This document shows, one piece after another, positions 17,201 through 25,777 of a stretch of 32,401 nt of DNA; the stretch's first letter is position 1, and the number at the start of each line of letters is the position of its first letter. The notes beneath the pieces were generated by a model. The model saw only the letters and a program-made list of their open reading frames with translations. It ran no database searches and had not been told where the DNA came from. Source of the DNA: Actinomycetes bacterium. Its GTDB lineage: Bacteria; Actinomycetota; Acidimicrobiia; Acidimicrobiales; JAJZXF01. The stretch is from NCBI GenBank assembly GCA_021791755.1, contig JAJYWA010000011.1, forward strand, positions 6,838 to 39,238. Direction: 5' to 3'. Both the position numbers and the translations under genes were made by a program.

Positions 17201-18945
17201 AACACCGTCTCCACTCGCTCGACCAACGTCACGATCGACCCGAACACCGAGCGCTCCGAGCTGCTCCGGCTGCGCTCTGGCCGCCTTGAATGCCTCGCGC
17301 CTCCGCCTGCCGCCGGGCCTCCCGCTCCCCCGCCCCCACCTGCGTTAGCTCCCCCGCCAGCCGGGCCTCCCGCTCCCCCTCCCGGAGCGACCTTCGGCAG
17401 CGGCCCGAGCAGCTGATCCGGCGATCCAAGCAGTCCCGTCCCCGGGCCCGTCCCTGGCTGCGCTGTCCCTGGCGCCGTGCCCGGCGACGTCCCGGTGCTC
17501 GATCGTCCCGGCGATGCCGTCCCTGGCTGCGCTGTCCCTGGCGCCGTCCCTGGCTGCGCTGTCCCTGGCGGCTGGGCTCCGGCAAGGCTCGACCGCTCCG
17601 AGCTGCTCAAACCGGGAATCGCGCCGAGGCCCGTAGCGAAAAGTTGGGCCGCAGTCGGCGCCACGGACCGCGATGTCCCCCCGGACCCCGCAGCAGACCC
17701 GGAGGGGCCGGCGGATGCCGACGAACCGCCCGAACCCGACGCGCCCGCCAGCCGGCCAATAATCCCCGGCACATAGCCAAGTATCCCGTCGAAGAACCCC
17801 GAGTACGGGTTGCCACAGCGCTTGAGCGTCGCTATCTGGGCCGCAGAGAGCCCCTGGGAATGGTGAGCGAGGAGCCGCCTGCATACCCCAGCAAGGCGAT
17901 CGCGTACGAGGCCAGCGACTATCGAGCCAGCGAGCCCCGGAGGCAGCTGGTTGTTGAGGTTGAGCCAATGATGCGTCGGATCGTACGCACGGCCTGCGGC
18001 CGCAAAGAGCGCAACCGCTGACGACATGGTCTCGTCCAGCGATGCGATGTTCCTGTCGATGGTGCGGCCAGCGGTCGTTATTACCGGTACCTCCTGCTGG
18101 ATGGTCGAGAGGTTTGGATCCAGCAGCGCCGCCAGCTGGCCGCTCATGTTCACGAGCTCCGTGATGCCCTGCGCCAGCTGCGTGTGGTTCGCCGCCACCA
18201 CGCTCGAGACGGTGTCATACTCCTGGATGAGGGCCGTTATCGCAGCGGTGTGTGATCTCAGCGCGCCGGTCAACCTTGCCAGGGCAGTCTCCAGATTGCC
18301 GATCTCGTCACCCTTGGCTGCGAGGAGCTGGAGCGTGCCGGCGGCGTTGTGGATCAAGCTGTTGAGCCCCGCACCCTGGCCGCGCAGGTCCTGAGCCAGG
18401 TAGTGGACCAGGTCTCCCGTCGCCTGCGGGTTGATCTTCCCGAGGAAGGACTGCATCGCTCTCAGCATCTGGTTCGCTGACACCGGCACTGAGGTATGGG
18501 CCTCCGGGATCACATTTCCCGGAGCGAGCCGCCGACCGCCGGTGAAGGCGGGCGCCAGGTCGACGCTCGGCTCGCCGAGTAGCTGCTCAGCGACCAACGA
18601 CGCATGGACCGCTGCGGGGACGATGGTCCCGGCGTCGATCTTCATGGACACCCGAACGTGGTCGCCCACGTTCTGGACGTCCGTCACCGAGCCGACGGTT
18701 ACACCGAGCACCTTCACCGCTGCGCCAGGGAAGAGCCCCTGAGCGCTCGCGAAGTCTGCGCTCAAAGGGTACGCCGGCGAGGAGCTCGAGACGACCAGCA
18801 GGCCGCCGAGCACAGCCACTGCGACGGCCGCCACGGACAGCATGCGCCGGAGCGAGCGCTTCGACATCTTCATCACGCCCATCCAGCGAGCCATCATCCC
18901 GGCCCTCCAGCGAGCCATCATCCCGGCCCTCCAGCGAGCCATCAT
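17197..18945 (-). CDS. mceD: Mce family protein, fourth position, with repeat-bearing N- and C-termini
   Basis: I place the start at ATG 18945, which overlaps the upstream stop (ATGA), giving 582 residues; the ORF track's 19194 start lies within mceC. The N-terminus is made of a 24-bp repeat read in frame (MMARWRAG, MMARWRAG, MMARW), so there are several possible start codons, the latest near MKMSKRS. A membrane helix (about 36-54) and Mce domain (GAAVKVLGVTVGSVTDVQNV) follow. The last 130 residues are Gly/Pro/Ser/Thr-rich, including PGTAQPGTAPGT repeats. The length exceeds most Mce proteins because of this tail. Confidence 0.85.
   Translation of the reverse strand: MMARWRAGMMARWRAGMMARWMGVMKMSKRSLRRMLSVAAVAVAVLGGLLVVSSSSPAYPLSADFASAQGLFPGAAVKVLGVTVGSVTDVQNVGDHVRVSMKIDAGTIVPAAVHASLVAEQLLGEPSVDLAPAFTGGRRLAPGNVIPEAHTSVPVSANQMLRAMQSFLGKINPQATGDLVHYLAQDLRGQGAGLNSLIHNAAGTLQLLAAKGDEIGNLETALARLTGALRSHTAAITALIQEYDTVSSVVAANHTQLAQGITELVNMSGQLAALLDPNLSTIQQEVPVITTAGRTIDRNIASLDETMSSAVALFAAAGRAYDPTHHWLNLNNQLPPGLAGSIVAGLVRDRLAGVCRRLLAHHSQGLSAAQIATLKRCGNPYSGFFDGILGYVPGIIGRLAGASGSGGSSASAGPSGSAAGSGGTSRSVAPTAAQLFATGLGAIPGLSSSERSSLAGAQPPGTAQPGTAPGTAQPGTASPGRSSTGTSPGTAPGTAQPGTGPGTGLLGSPDQLLGPLPKVAPGGGAGGPAGGGANAGGGGGAGGPAAGGGARHSRRPERSRSSSERSVFGSIVTLVERVETVL
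17450..17580 (-). repeat. Pro-Gly-Thr-Ala-Gln coding repeats in mceD
   Basis: On the plus strand, GTCCCTGGCTGCGCTGTCCC and close variants recur about four times between 17450 and 17580, encoding PGTAQPGT units on the minus strand. The array lies in the unstructured C-terminal tail and could vary in copy number between strains. Confidence 0.6.
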
Positions 18946-18954
18946 CCCGCCCCT
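18883..18954 (-). repeat. three 24-bp repeats at the mceC/mceD junction
   Basis: CCAGCGAGCCATCATCCCGG followed by CCCT is present three times in tandem (18883-18906, 18907-18930, 18931-18954; the last has one change). Being a multiple of three, each copy keeps frame and adds MMARWRAG with its own ATG ATG. The outermost copy carries the ATGA stop-start overlap with mceC. Confidence 0.8.
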
Positions 18955-20180
18955 CCAACGAGCAGCGGATCGAACAACGACGGAAGCGGCCCCCCTCCGA
19001 ACCCCGACCCCGCCGTCCCAGCGCTCCCCGCTCCCGCTCCCCCAGCTCCCGCACCCCTCGCGCTCACCGCTCCCGCTCCCACTCCCGCTCCCGCGGCGCT
19101 GCTCTCGGCGGGGACCGGTGGCCCGGTCTGCTCGCTGCACGGGAGCGGATCCGGACCCAGCGCGAGGTTCAGGGCCTGATCGAGGGCTCCGCACGGACCT
19201 ATGACTCCGTAGGCCCCAGCGGTCCCGAGCGTGTTGACGAACACGTTCGCCCAGGTGTTCGGCGTGTTGGCCTGCCCCGAATAGCCGATCGACGAGAAGC
19301 CCTTCACTGCGGAGCCGAGATAGGCGACACCCTCCGCCAGATCCACCTGGTGACGGCTCACAACCGATAGCGCCGAGCTCAAGTTGGACAGCAGCGAGTC
19401 GAGCTGGGGCCGGTTTGCCCCGATGACCCCGGCAGTCTGGGTCGCGACAGCGTCGATGTTCTGCACCAGGGCCGCAAGGCTCCCAGAGTGCTGGGCAAGT
19501 CCCGAGACGACTACATAGAGGTTCTCGACCAGCTGAACCAGTTGGTGGTCGCTCTCCGCCAGGGTCGATGACAGCGAAGTCGCAGCGTCTATCAGCGAGG
19601 AGAGCTCGCTACGCCGGGCGTCCAAGACGCCCGTGAACCTGCTCAAGCCTGAGATGATCGCCGCTACCTGAGCCTGCTTTCCCTTCGACACGGCAGCGAG
19701 ATCGGTGATCACCTTGTTGAGAGCAGATGCGTCGCTCCTGGCAAGGAGGTTCCCCGCAGTGTTCTGGAGCTGGTAGAACTGCTCAGGCACGGTAGTGCTC
19801 GTGATCATCGCCCCCGACCGAAGGGGCTTTGCCCACCCACTCTCCGGCTTCAGCCTCACCGCTATCAACCCGAGCAGCGTCTGGACGTCAATGCTCGCCG
19901 CAGTCCTCTCCGGCAGCACGACACCCCGGTCAATGTTCATCGCCACCACAACACTCCCTCCCGCGAGACGAACCCCGCTCACGGACCCGACCTTCACCCC
20001 GGCGAGCACCACCTCTGTTCCCGGGCGTACCCCCGCGGCGTCGCTGAACCGCGCCCGGAGAGGATATGTAGACGCGAAGACGCTGCGGTTCAGCGCAAGC
20101 GACGCTGCGACAGTGGCGAGCACCACGATCACGACGACTGCGCCGATCCGCTGCGGCCTGCGCTCGGTGAAGGCCTTCAT
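18942..20180 (-). CDS. mceC: Mce family protein, third position
   Basis: The product is 412 residues, ATG 20180 overlapping the upstream stop (ATGA). Residues 11-32 form the membrane anchor, and 38-115 the Mce domain (GTEVVLAGVKVGSVSGVRLA, then LLGLIAVRLKPESG). A long alpha-helical region follows, then a Gly/Ala-rich low-complexity tail (GAGVGAGAVSARGAGAGGAG). It is a subunit of the Mce hexamer or tunnel. Confidence 0.88.
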   Translation of the reverse strand: MKAFTERRPQRIGAVVVIVVLATVAASLALNRSVFASTYPLRARFSDAAGVRPGTEVVLAGVKVGSVSGVRLAGGSVVVAMNIDRGVVLPERTAASIDVQTLLGLIAVRLKPESGWAKPLRSGAMITSTTVPEQFYQLQNTAGNLLARSDASALNKVITDLAAVSKGKQAQVAAIISGLSRFTGVLDARRSELSSLIDAATSLSSTLAESDHQLVQLVENLYVVVSGLAQHSGSLAALVQNIDAVATQTAGVIGANRPQLDSLLSNLSSALSVVSRHQVDLAEGVAYLGSAVKGFSSIGYSGQANTPNTWANVFVNTLGTAGAYGVIGPCGALDQALNLALGPDPLPCSEQTGPPVPAESSAAGAGVGAGAVSARGAGAGGAGAGSAGTAGSGFGGGPLPSLFDPLLVGGAG

Positions 20181-21298
20181 CCCCTCGCTCCTGACGCGGC
20201 GCCGCGCCCGCTGACGGCGTCAGCACCGCCGCCAGCGGATGCCGCTCCGCCGGAGATCTGGCGAAGCACCTGGCTGATCGATCCGCTGTTGGATGACGAG
20301 GGGGCATTCGTGGGCTGGTAGTACGTGCAGCTCGTCTCGTCAGCAAGGCAGGAGTAGACGGTCTGTATCTGGAACCACTGGCCCCACGCGGAGATCTCCG
20401 TGTACGGCGCCAAGCCGGATCCGAGCGTGCTCAAGTCCCTGCCAAGAGCCGCCTGGTGTGTTGCCAGCGTCGACGCCACGACCTCCAGGTTCGCCGCCAC
20501 GCCGTTCAAGTTCGATCGGTTCGCGACCTCGAGCGCGGCCAGCTCTCCGGCGGCCTTCGACAGGTTGACCACCACCCCGTCCAGCAGCGAGTTACGCGAC
20601 GCCAGCGACGCCGAGAGAGAGCTCAAGCTCCCTATCACCCGGGAGATGCTCACATCCCTCGCCGCAAGGGCCGTGAGGACCTGGTCGAAGTTGTCGATGA
20701 CGGCCCCGACCTGAGTGTTCATCGATCCGAGCGCCCCTGCGAGTGAAGCCGAGCTGTTCAGGAGATCGTTCAGCTTCGACGTGTTCCCCTGCAGCGCCGT
20801 CGCGATCGCCTCCACGAACACATTTGCCTGCTGCGGGTTTATGGCTGCGAGGAAAGGCCCGAGCGAATTGAGCAGCTTCCCGACGCTCGCGCTCGCTACG
20901 TCATGGCTGAGCGGGATCGTCGATCCAGGCGGCAGCGAGGGGCCGTGGCTGCCCGGGTAGAGGTAGAGGTACTGCTGGCCGAGGACATTGTGCCACTCGA
21001 GGCCTACCCTCGTGCTGCGCGGCACTCTCACGCCGGTCGTCACAGTGAAACCGACGAGCGCATGACCGTGCTGGACCCCGATCGACGTCACGCGACCCAC
21101 AGTCACACCAGCGATCTTCACGGCGTTCCCGGTCGTCAGCCCGGTCGCGTCCGCGAGCTGGGCCTCGTAGCCGGCCTGGTGGGAGAAGAAGCTGAAGTGA
21201 CCGAGCTTCTCCGCAAGGAGCGCCAGCAGCACGATGCAGACGGCGGCGAACACGGCGAGCTTCACCGCGTTCTTCCAGTGACGTGCGTCCCATCTCAT
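20177..21298 (-). CDS. mceB: Mce family protein, second position
   Basis: The product is 373 residues, ATG 21298 overlapping the mceA stop (ATGA). A membrane helix (about 11-30) precedes the Mce domain (about 38-115, with GNAVKIAGVTVGRVTSIGVQ and LGQQYLYLYPG), then helical sequence with repeated LSSLSASLASRNSLL-type heptads. A cysteine in the membrane segment (AAVC) does not fit the lipobox pattern. Confidence 0.88.
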   Translation of the reverse strand: MRWDARHWKNAVKLAVFAAVCIVLLALLAEKLGHFSFFSHQAGYEAQLADATGLTTGNAVKIAGVTVGRVTSIGVQHGHALVGFTVTTGVRVPRSTRVGLEWHNVLGQQYLYLYPGSHGPSLPPGSTIPLSHDVASASVGKLLNSLGPFLAAINPQQANVFVEAIATALQGNTSKLNDLLNSSASLAGALGSMNTQVGAVIDNFDQVLTALAARDVSISRVIGSLSSLSASLASRNSLLDGVVVNLSKAAGELAALEVANRSNLNGVAANLEVVASTLATHQAALGRDLSTLGSGLAPYTEISAWGQWFQIQTVYSCLADETSCTYYQPTNAPSSSNSGSISQVLRQISGGAASAGGGADAVSGRGAASGARG

Positions 21299-22704
21299 CC
21301 GGCTGCTCCACCCCCTGTCAGCATGTTGAGGTAGGACTGGATCGACTTGCGAGCCGGCGCCACGGGAGCTCCGATCTGGGCGTAGAGGCTGTTCAGGAGC
21401 TGTTTGGCGGCTCGCGTCGCAGGCGACGTGGGGTTGGCGCCCACTGCGGCGCGTGTCGTGGGCGCGATACCGGGGCTTTGCCCTGCGACCCCAACTTGCG
21501 CCGAGGGGGCTGCGCCCTGAGCCGCGTCGAACGCGGCGATCTGGCTCGAGCAGTTCAGAGGGGTGCCCGCTCCAGATACGGCCTGCTGCAGGGGCTCCAG
21601 GTACGCGAGCCCTGGCTCCGCTGGTGCGATCAAGGAGCAGATAAGGTTATTGACCTGTGAGAACATGACGAACGTGTTGTAGTACGCCATCGTCGTGCCA
21701 CCCGGAAGCCTCTCCGGACCGGCGCCCTTGGCTATCCTCTGTGTGTACTCGTATAGGCCGCTCACGACCTGACCAAGGTTTTGCTGTCGGGCGAGCAGCA
21801 CCCTGGCGACGTTCGCCCCCTGGACGAGGAGTGTAACGATATCGGGTCGGAAGTCCTGGAGGAAGGTCGCCAAGCGTTGGGCGAAGGGAGCGACTTCGTC
21901 TAGGAAGCGCTGGAAGTTCGCAGCCGCTCGGTTGAACACCGGCAGCCCCTGGTTCGAGCTCGCTGATATCGCGTTCACAGAGGGACCGATCGGAGCGATC
22001 GCCGAGTTGAAGGCGCTGAACGAGTCCAGCGCCGTGATCTGCTGAGCTATCGTTGCGTCAAAGAGGCTCGCGAGCTTGGTCCCCTCCGCGATCGACGCTG
22101 CGATATTGGGTCCTTCTCCGCTCGACGCCCTGGCGAGATCGGAGACCACCGACCCCAGCGCCGGCGCGTCCAGCCTCTTGAGCAGCGGATCTGCGGCTGC
22201 GAAGAACTGCGTGATCTGATCGGACACAGCCGTGTGCCTCAGGTGGTCGCCGGGGTTGAGCCACGGTCCGGTCGACCTCGACGGAAATGCCAGGCTCACC
22301 GACTCGGCGCCGAACAGGTTCTTCGGCCGGATGGTCGCCACCGCCGCCACCGGGATCCGAAAACCGGGGTCGATTGACAACGTGATCCTCGCCTCGCGGT
22401 CTGCGAGGTTGATAGATGACACGCTGCCGACCCGCACACCCCGGTACGAGACACCTGATCCAGGATGGATCCCCTCGCCCGCCCGCGAGAACATCCCGAC
22501 GACGCTGTAGTTGCCCGAGAAGTCGCCGTTCACCGCCTTCACGATGAGCACCATCGAGGCGACGAGCACCGCCGCTGTAACGGCTGCAACAGCGAGGTGG
22601 ACAAGGCGCCAATCACGCCGGCTCCTCCTTCTCGCGCTCGTCGCCGGGATCCGCCCAGCCGTCGCCGGGACCTGCCCACTCGACGCTGGGACCCGCCGCC
22701 TCAT
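21295..22704 (-). CDS. mceA: Mce family protein, first position
   Basis: From ATG 22704, which overlaps the yrbEB stop (ATGA), the product is 469 residues; the track's 23064 start runs through yrbEB in another frame. The first 30 residues are Arg/Pro-rich (PASSGQVPATAGRIPATSA) from a short DNA repeat. The membrane helix is about 34-57 and the Mce domain about 65-140 (GSGVSYRGVRVGSVSSINLA, then PKNLFGAESVSLAFP). The helical region carries the usual Mce pattern FQRFLDEVAPFAQRLATFL. Confidence 0.87.
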   Translation of the reverse strand: MRRRVPASSGQVPATAGRIPATSARRRSRRDWRLVHLAVAAVTAAVLVASMVLIVKAVNGDFSGNYSVVGMFSRAGEGIHPGSGVSYRGVRVGSVSSINLADREARITLSIDPGFRIPVAAVATIRPKNLFGAESVSLAFPSRSTGPWLNPGDHLRHTAVSDQITQFFAAADPLLKRLDAPALGSVVSDLARASSGEGPNIAASIAEGTKLASLFDATIAQQITALDSFSAFNSAIAPIGPSVNAISASSNQGLPVFNRAAANFQRFLDEVAPFAQRLATFLQDFRPDIVTLLVQGANVARVLLARQQNLGQVVSGLYEYTQRIAKGAGPERLPGGTTMAYYNTFVMFSQVNNLICSLIAPAEPGLAYLEPLQQAVSGAGTPLNCSSQIAAFDAAQGAAPSAQVGVAGQSPGIAPTTRAAVGANPTSPATRAAKQLLNSLYAQIGAPVAPARKSIQSYLNMLTGGGAAG

Positions 22705-23630
22705 CCGACGAGCCTCGCTGTAGCGCTCGGTCCACCGAACATGACCATGGACATAATCAGGTTCAAGATCACGACCCCGATGATCGACACCCTGATCGCA
22801 CGCCCGGCGGAGACGCCTACGCCAGCGGGGCCACCCTTGGCCCGCCAGCCGTAGTAGCAGTGCACCAGCGTGACGACCACAGCAAAGACCACGGCCTTGA
22901 TCAGCGAGTACAGGACGTCGATCGGGGGCAGGAAGAGCTGGAAGTAGTGGTGGTAAGTCCCGGCCGACAACGAGAAGAACCGCGTCACTATCGCCTCTGT
23001 CGCGAGGTAGCTGGAGAAGAGAGCAGCCAGGTAGAGCGGGATCATGGTGATGAGAGCAGCCCACACCCGAGTCACCACGAGGTAGACCAGCGAGTCCACC
23101 CCCATCACCTCGAGCGCGTCGATCTCCTCAGAGATCCGCATCGCTCCTATCTGCGCGGTGAAGCCAGCGCCTACCTGTGCGGCGAAGACCTGGCCGGCCA
23201 CTATCGGAGTGATCTCTCGCGTGTTCGCGAGAGAGGAGATCACGCCGGTGAACGCCTGCGCTCCGATCTGCTGCAGGCCCGTGAAGCCTTCGAGGCCGAC
23301 CACCGTACCAGTGAAGAAGGTGATGGTGGTCACCACCAGGAACATGCCACCGCCGATGACAAGCGCTCCGGCGCCCATTGTGATGTCTGAGACGACGTTC
23401 GCGATCTCCTTGCGATAACGCAGTCCTCGCGGGAGTGCGACGAAGACCTTGACGTAGAAGTGGAACTGGTCATAGAGGCCGTCGAGCAGCGATCCCACAG
23501 AGGCCAGCAGTCGACTGGACAGCGGTCCCGTGGCCGGCGGTCTCACGGCCAGCGGTCCCGTCGTCGAAGACGACCGCACACGAGCCCGCGGCGCTGCTTT
23601 CGTGCCCGACGTGGCCTCAGTGGGAGTCAT
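22701..23630 (-). CDS. yrbEB: YrbE/MlaE-type ABC permease, second
   Basis: The product is 309 residues, with a start one base after the upstream stop. About 50 Ser/Arg/Ala-rich residues precede the MlaE permease domain, which has about five membrane helices. The signature EEIDALEVMGVDSLVYLVVT sits near residue 160, at the position where MlaE/YrbE permeases contact the ATPase. It would form the inner-membrane core of the Mce importer together with YrbEA and an MceG-type ATPase encoded elsewhere. Confidence 0.92.
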   Translation of the reverse strand: MTPTEATSGTKAAPRARVRSSSTTGPLAVRPPATGPLSSRLLASVGSLLDGLYDQFHFYVKVFVALPRGLRYRKEIANVVSDITMGAGALVIGGGMFLVVTTITFFTGTVVGLEGFTGLQQIGAQAFTGVISSLANTREITPIVAGQVFAAQVGAGFTAQIGAMRISEEIDALEVMGVDSLVYLVVTRVWAALITMIPLYLAALFSSYLATEAIVTRFFSLSAGTYHHYFQLFLPPIDVLYSLIKAVVFAVVVTLVHCYYGWRAKGGPAGVGVSAGRAIRVSIIGVVILNLIMSMVMFGGPSATARLVG

Positions 23631-23631
23631 C

Positions 23632-24411
23632 TCAGATCGCCTTCTGCGGGATGAAGTTGAAGTACACGACCGTGAGGACGAAGTTGACGAAGAACGCCAG
23701 GACGAACGTGACCACGACCGCCTGGTTCACCGCGTCGCCGACCCCCTTTGCCCCGCCCTTCGTGTACATCCCCTTGTAGCAGGCGACCATTGCGGCAATG
23801 AACCCGAAGGTGGCCGCCTTGAACAGGGCGATCCACAGGTCGGCCAGCTGGCTGAGCTCTGAGAACGTGGCGAAGAAGCTGCTCGTCGTGATGTGAACGC
23901 CACGAGTGCCGAAGTACCACCCGCCCGCTATCCCAGCTATGCTGACCAACCCGTCCAAGAGGACTGCCACGATGGTCGCAGCAACTAAGCGAGGGAGAAC
24001 GAGGCGATGGACCGGGTTGACGCCGATCACCTCCATCGCCGATATCTCGTCACGGATCTTGCGTGAACCGAGATCCGCGCACATCGCAGAGCCCCCGGCG
24101 CCTGCGATCAGGAGCGCCGTGGCAAGCGGCGCCTGCTCACGTACGACGGCGAGGACCATCGCAGCGCCGAGGTGCCCCTGGGCGCCGACCTGCTGGAGCA
24201 GCGACCCCACCTCCAGCGCTATCACCATTCCGAACGGCACCGAGATCAACATCGCCGGAAAGGTCGTGACCTTCACGAGGAACCAGGACTGGTCCACCAC
24301 CTCCGCCATCGGCACGCCCTTGCGAAACCCGAGCCGCACAGCTTCGAGCGCCAGCGCGAACATCCTGCCGATCTCCCCCAACCAATTCGACAGCTTGCCC
24401 TCGCTCACCAT
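23632..24411 (-). CDS. yrbEA: YrbE/MlaE-type ABC permease, first
   Basis: I choose ATG 24411 (MVSEGKLSNWLGEIG, 259 residues) because YrbE proteins begin at about this point; GTG 24408 and ATG 24471 are alternatives. No clear ribosome binding site precedes any of them. The MlaE domain shows VGSLLQQVGAQGHLGAAMVL, the coupling-helix signature RDEISAMEVIGVNPVHRLVL, and hydrophobic segments to the end (VVVTFVLAFFVNFVLTVVYF). It is the first gene of the mce operon, divergent from the dehydrogenase gene. Confidence 0.9.
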   Translation of the reverse strand: MVSEGKLSNWLGEIGRMFALALEAVRLGFRKGVPMAEVVDQSWFLVKVTTFPAMLISVPFGMVIALEVGSLLQQVGAQGHLGAAMVLAVVREQAPLATALLIAGAGGSAMCADLGSRKIRDEISAMEVIGVNPVHRLVLPRLVAATIVAVLLDGLVSIAGIAGGWYFGTRGVHITTSSFFATFSELSQLADLWIALFKAATFGFIAAMVACYKGMYTKGGAKGVGDAVNQAVVVTFVLAFFVNFVLTVVYFNFIPQKAI

Positions 24412-24550
24412 GCTTGTACAACGTTGCGCACCCGCGATACTTGCGAGGTTCCGATGTTCACTCGCGAACATCAGGATCGCCCGTACGATTCGATCCCGCC
24501 TCCCGTAACGCTCGCCCGCGCGCGTGGCGCTCCGCGACGACCCCCAGACC

Positions 24551-24615
24551 CCCTGCGACAGCGCTCAGACGCCCTGCGACAGCGCCCGAGCCGCCCTGCG
24601 ACAGCGCCCGAGCCG
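24551..24615 (+). repeat. three 21-22 bp tandem repeats in the yrbEA/SDR gap
   Basis: CCCTGCGACAGCGCTCAGACG (24551-24571) is followed by two identical copies of a 22-mer beginning CCCTGCGACAGCGCCCGAGC (24572-24593 and 24594-24615). The period is two helical turns, so a protein binding each copy would sit on one face of the DNA. The last copy overlaps the probable -35 region of the SDR promoter. Confidence 0.65.
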
Positions 24616-24631
24616 CCGGTAATATCCAAGC
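24597..24631 (+). promoter_or_regulatory. leaderless promoter of the SDR gene
   Basis: TAATAT at 24620-24625 is a near-consensus -10 box and ends six bases before GTG 24632, so transcription should start on or next to the start codon. Seventeen bases upstream lies TGCGAC (24597-24602), a weak -35 inside the last tandem repeat. Confidence 0.6.
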
Positions 24632-25399
24632 GTGGTGAACGACTCCGACGACGTATCCGGCAAGGTGGCTGTGATCACCGGAGCAAGCCGTGGAATCGGC
24701 GCCGGCCTTGCGAAGCGCTTCGCACATCGAGGCATGCTCATCGGGATTTGCGCAAGGACTACGCCGGCTGCCCCACAGATCAACCCTGCCCTATCGCCGC
24801 CGGACCGAGTCGTCGCATCATCGGTCGACGTGCAGAGCTACGAGGCGCTCGAGAGCTTCGCCGCCGAGGTCGTCGAGCGCTTCGGGCGGATCGACCTCTG
24901 GGTGAACAACGCAGGGGTGCTGGCCCCGATCGGCGCTCTGCGCGACTGCGACCCCACGCTCTTCGCAACCAACGTCGCGATCAACGTCACAGGCGTCGCC
25001 TTCGGCAGCCGGATCTTTGCCCGCCACGTCCGCTCACGCGAAGGAGGAGGCGTGCTGATCAACGTCACCTCTGGCGCAGCCGAAGCCCCCTATGAAGGTT
25101 GGGCCGCCTACTGCGGGTCGAAAGCAGCTGTGAACATGATCACCGAGGTCGTCGCGCTCGAGGAGAGGGACACCGGGCTCGAAGCGTACGCGGTCGCACC
25201 CGGGGTCGTAGACACTGGGATGCAGGAGCTGATCCGCTCTTGCACGCCCGAGCAGTTTCCCGCAGTGGGCCGTTTCCTCCAGATCGCCGCCGACGGTGCG
25301 TTCCGGTCTGCCGAGTGGATTGCCGACCGGCTCCTCGATCTGGCCTTCACAGGCGCAGACCCCGCGCTCCGGACCGCTGGCACGGCGCTTCGCCTTTGA
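24632..25399 (+). CDS. short-chain dehydrogenase/reductase
   Basis: The product is 255 residues, classical SDR length. It has the cofactor motif TGASRGIG (16-23), NNAG (92-95), and the catalytic set S147 (NVTSG), Y160 and K164 (YCGSK). No acidic residue that would enforce NAD over NADP is obvious in the stretch ICARTT. The end of the protein is atypical in sequence but of normal length. Two GTG codons in tandem (24632, 24635) could each start translation; the leaderless promoter favours the first. It is divergent from the mce operon, so a role in lipid or steroid metabolism is possible but unproven. Confidence 0.92.
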   Translation: MVNDSDDVSGKVAVITGASRGIGAGLAKRFAHRGMLIGICARTTPAAPQINPALSPPDRVVASSVDVQSYEALESFAAEVVERFGRIDLWVNNAGVLAPIGALRDCDPTLFATNVAINVTGVAFGSRIFARHVRSREGGGVLINVTSGAAEAPYEGWAAYCGSKAAVNMITEVVALEERDTGLEAYAVAPGVVDTGMQELIRSCTPEQFPAVGRFLQIAADGAFRSAEWIADRLLDLAFTGADPALRTAGTALRL

Positions 25400-25413
25400 G
25401 CCTGCGCGGTCTC

Positions 25414-25775
25414 CGGAACGAGCGGCATCACCACGCAGTTGAACAGGTAGTTCGTGATCTGCGGTACGTCACGGAAAGGGGCTTTGAGCTAAGTGCTCCG
25501 GCTGATCTCCAGAGCGCCTGAGCTACACCGTAGCGAACAGCGTTCTCAGATGCCCCAAGCGCGGGCCATCGGCCCACGAGCGCTTCGAGTCCGACGGCGA
25601 GGCCCGTGTCTTCAACGGCCCACAGCTACTCACGATCTTCGACAAAGACAACATCGCGATGCTGGAGTGCCGCCGCAACCAGAGCACCTTTACCACCTTC
25701 GCCAGGACCAGCGGCGAATGGACTACCCGACTCCTCGAGGTCTCCCGTGGGTCCACTGCACGCGTGCGACTTTAG
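25414..25775 (+). pseudogene. frame-broken coding remnant, unrecognised
   Basis: After the SDR stop, one frame reads AVEQVVRDLRYVTERGFELS and stops at 25519-25521. A second frame, open from 25506 to TAG 25773-25775, reads LSYTVANSVLRCPKRG, VFNGPQLLTIFDKDNIAMLE and RTSGEWTTRLLEVSRGST. Both have the codon use of real protein but no start codon that gives a sensible gene, and one frameshift near 25510 would join them. I do not recognise the protein. It ends three bases from the convergent lipoprotein stop. Confidence 0.35.
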
Positions 25776-25777
25776 GG

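Noticed and set aside
17450-18954. Short tandem repeats considered as a CRISPR array
   Set aside because: The repeats are contiguous, without unique spacers, and are translated in frame within mceD.
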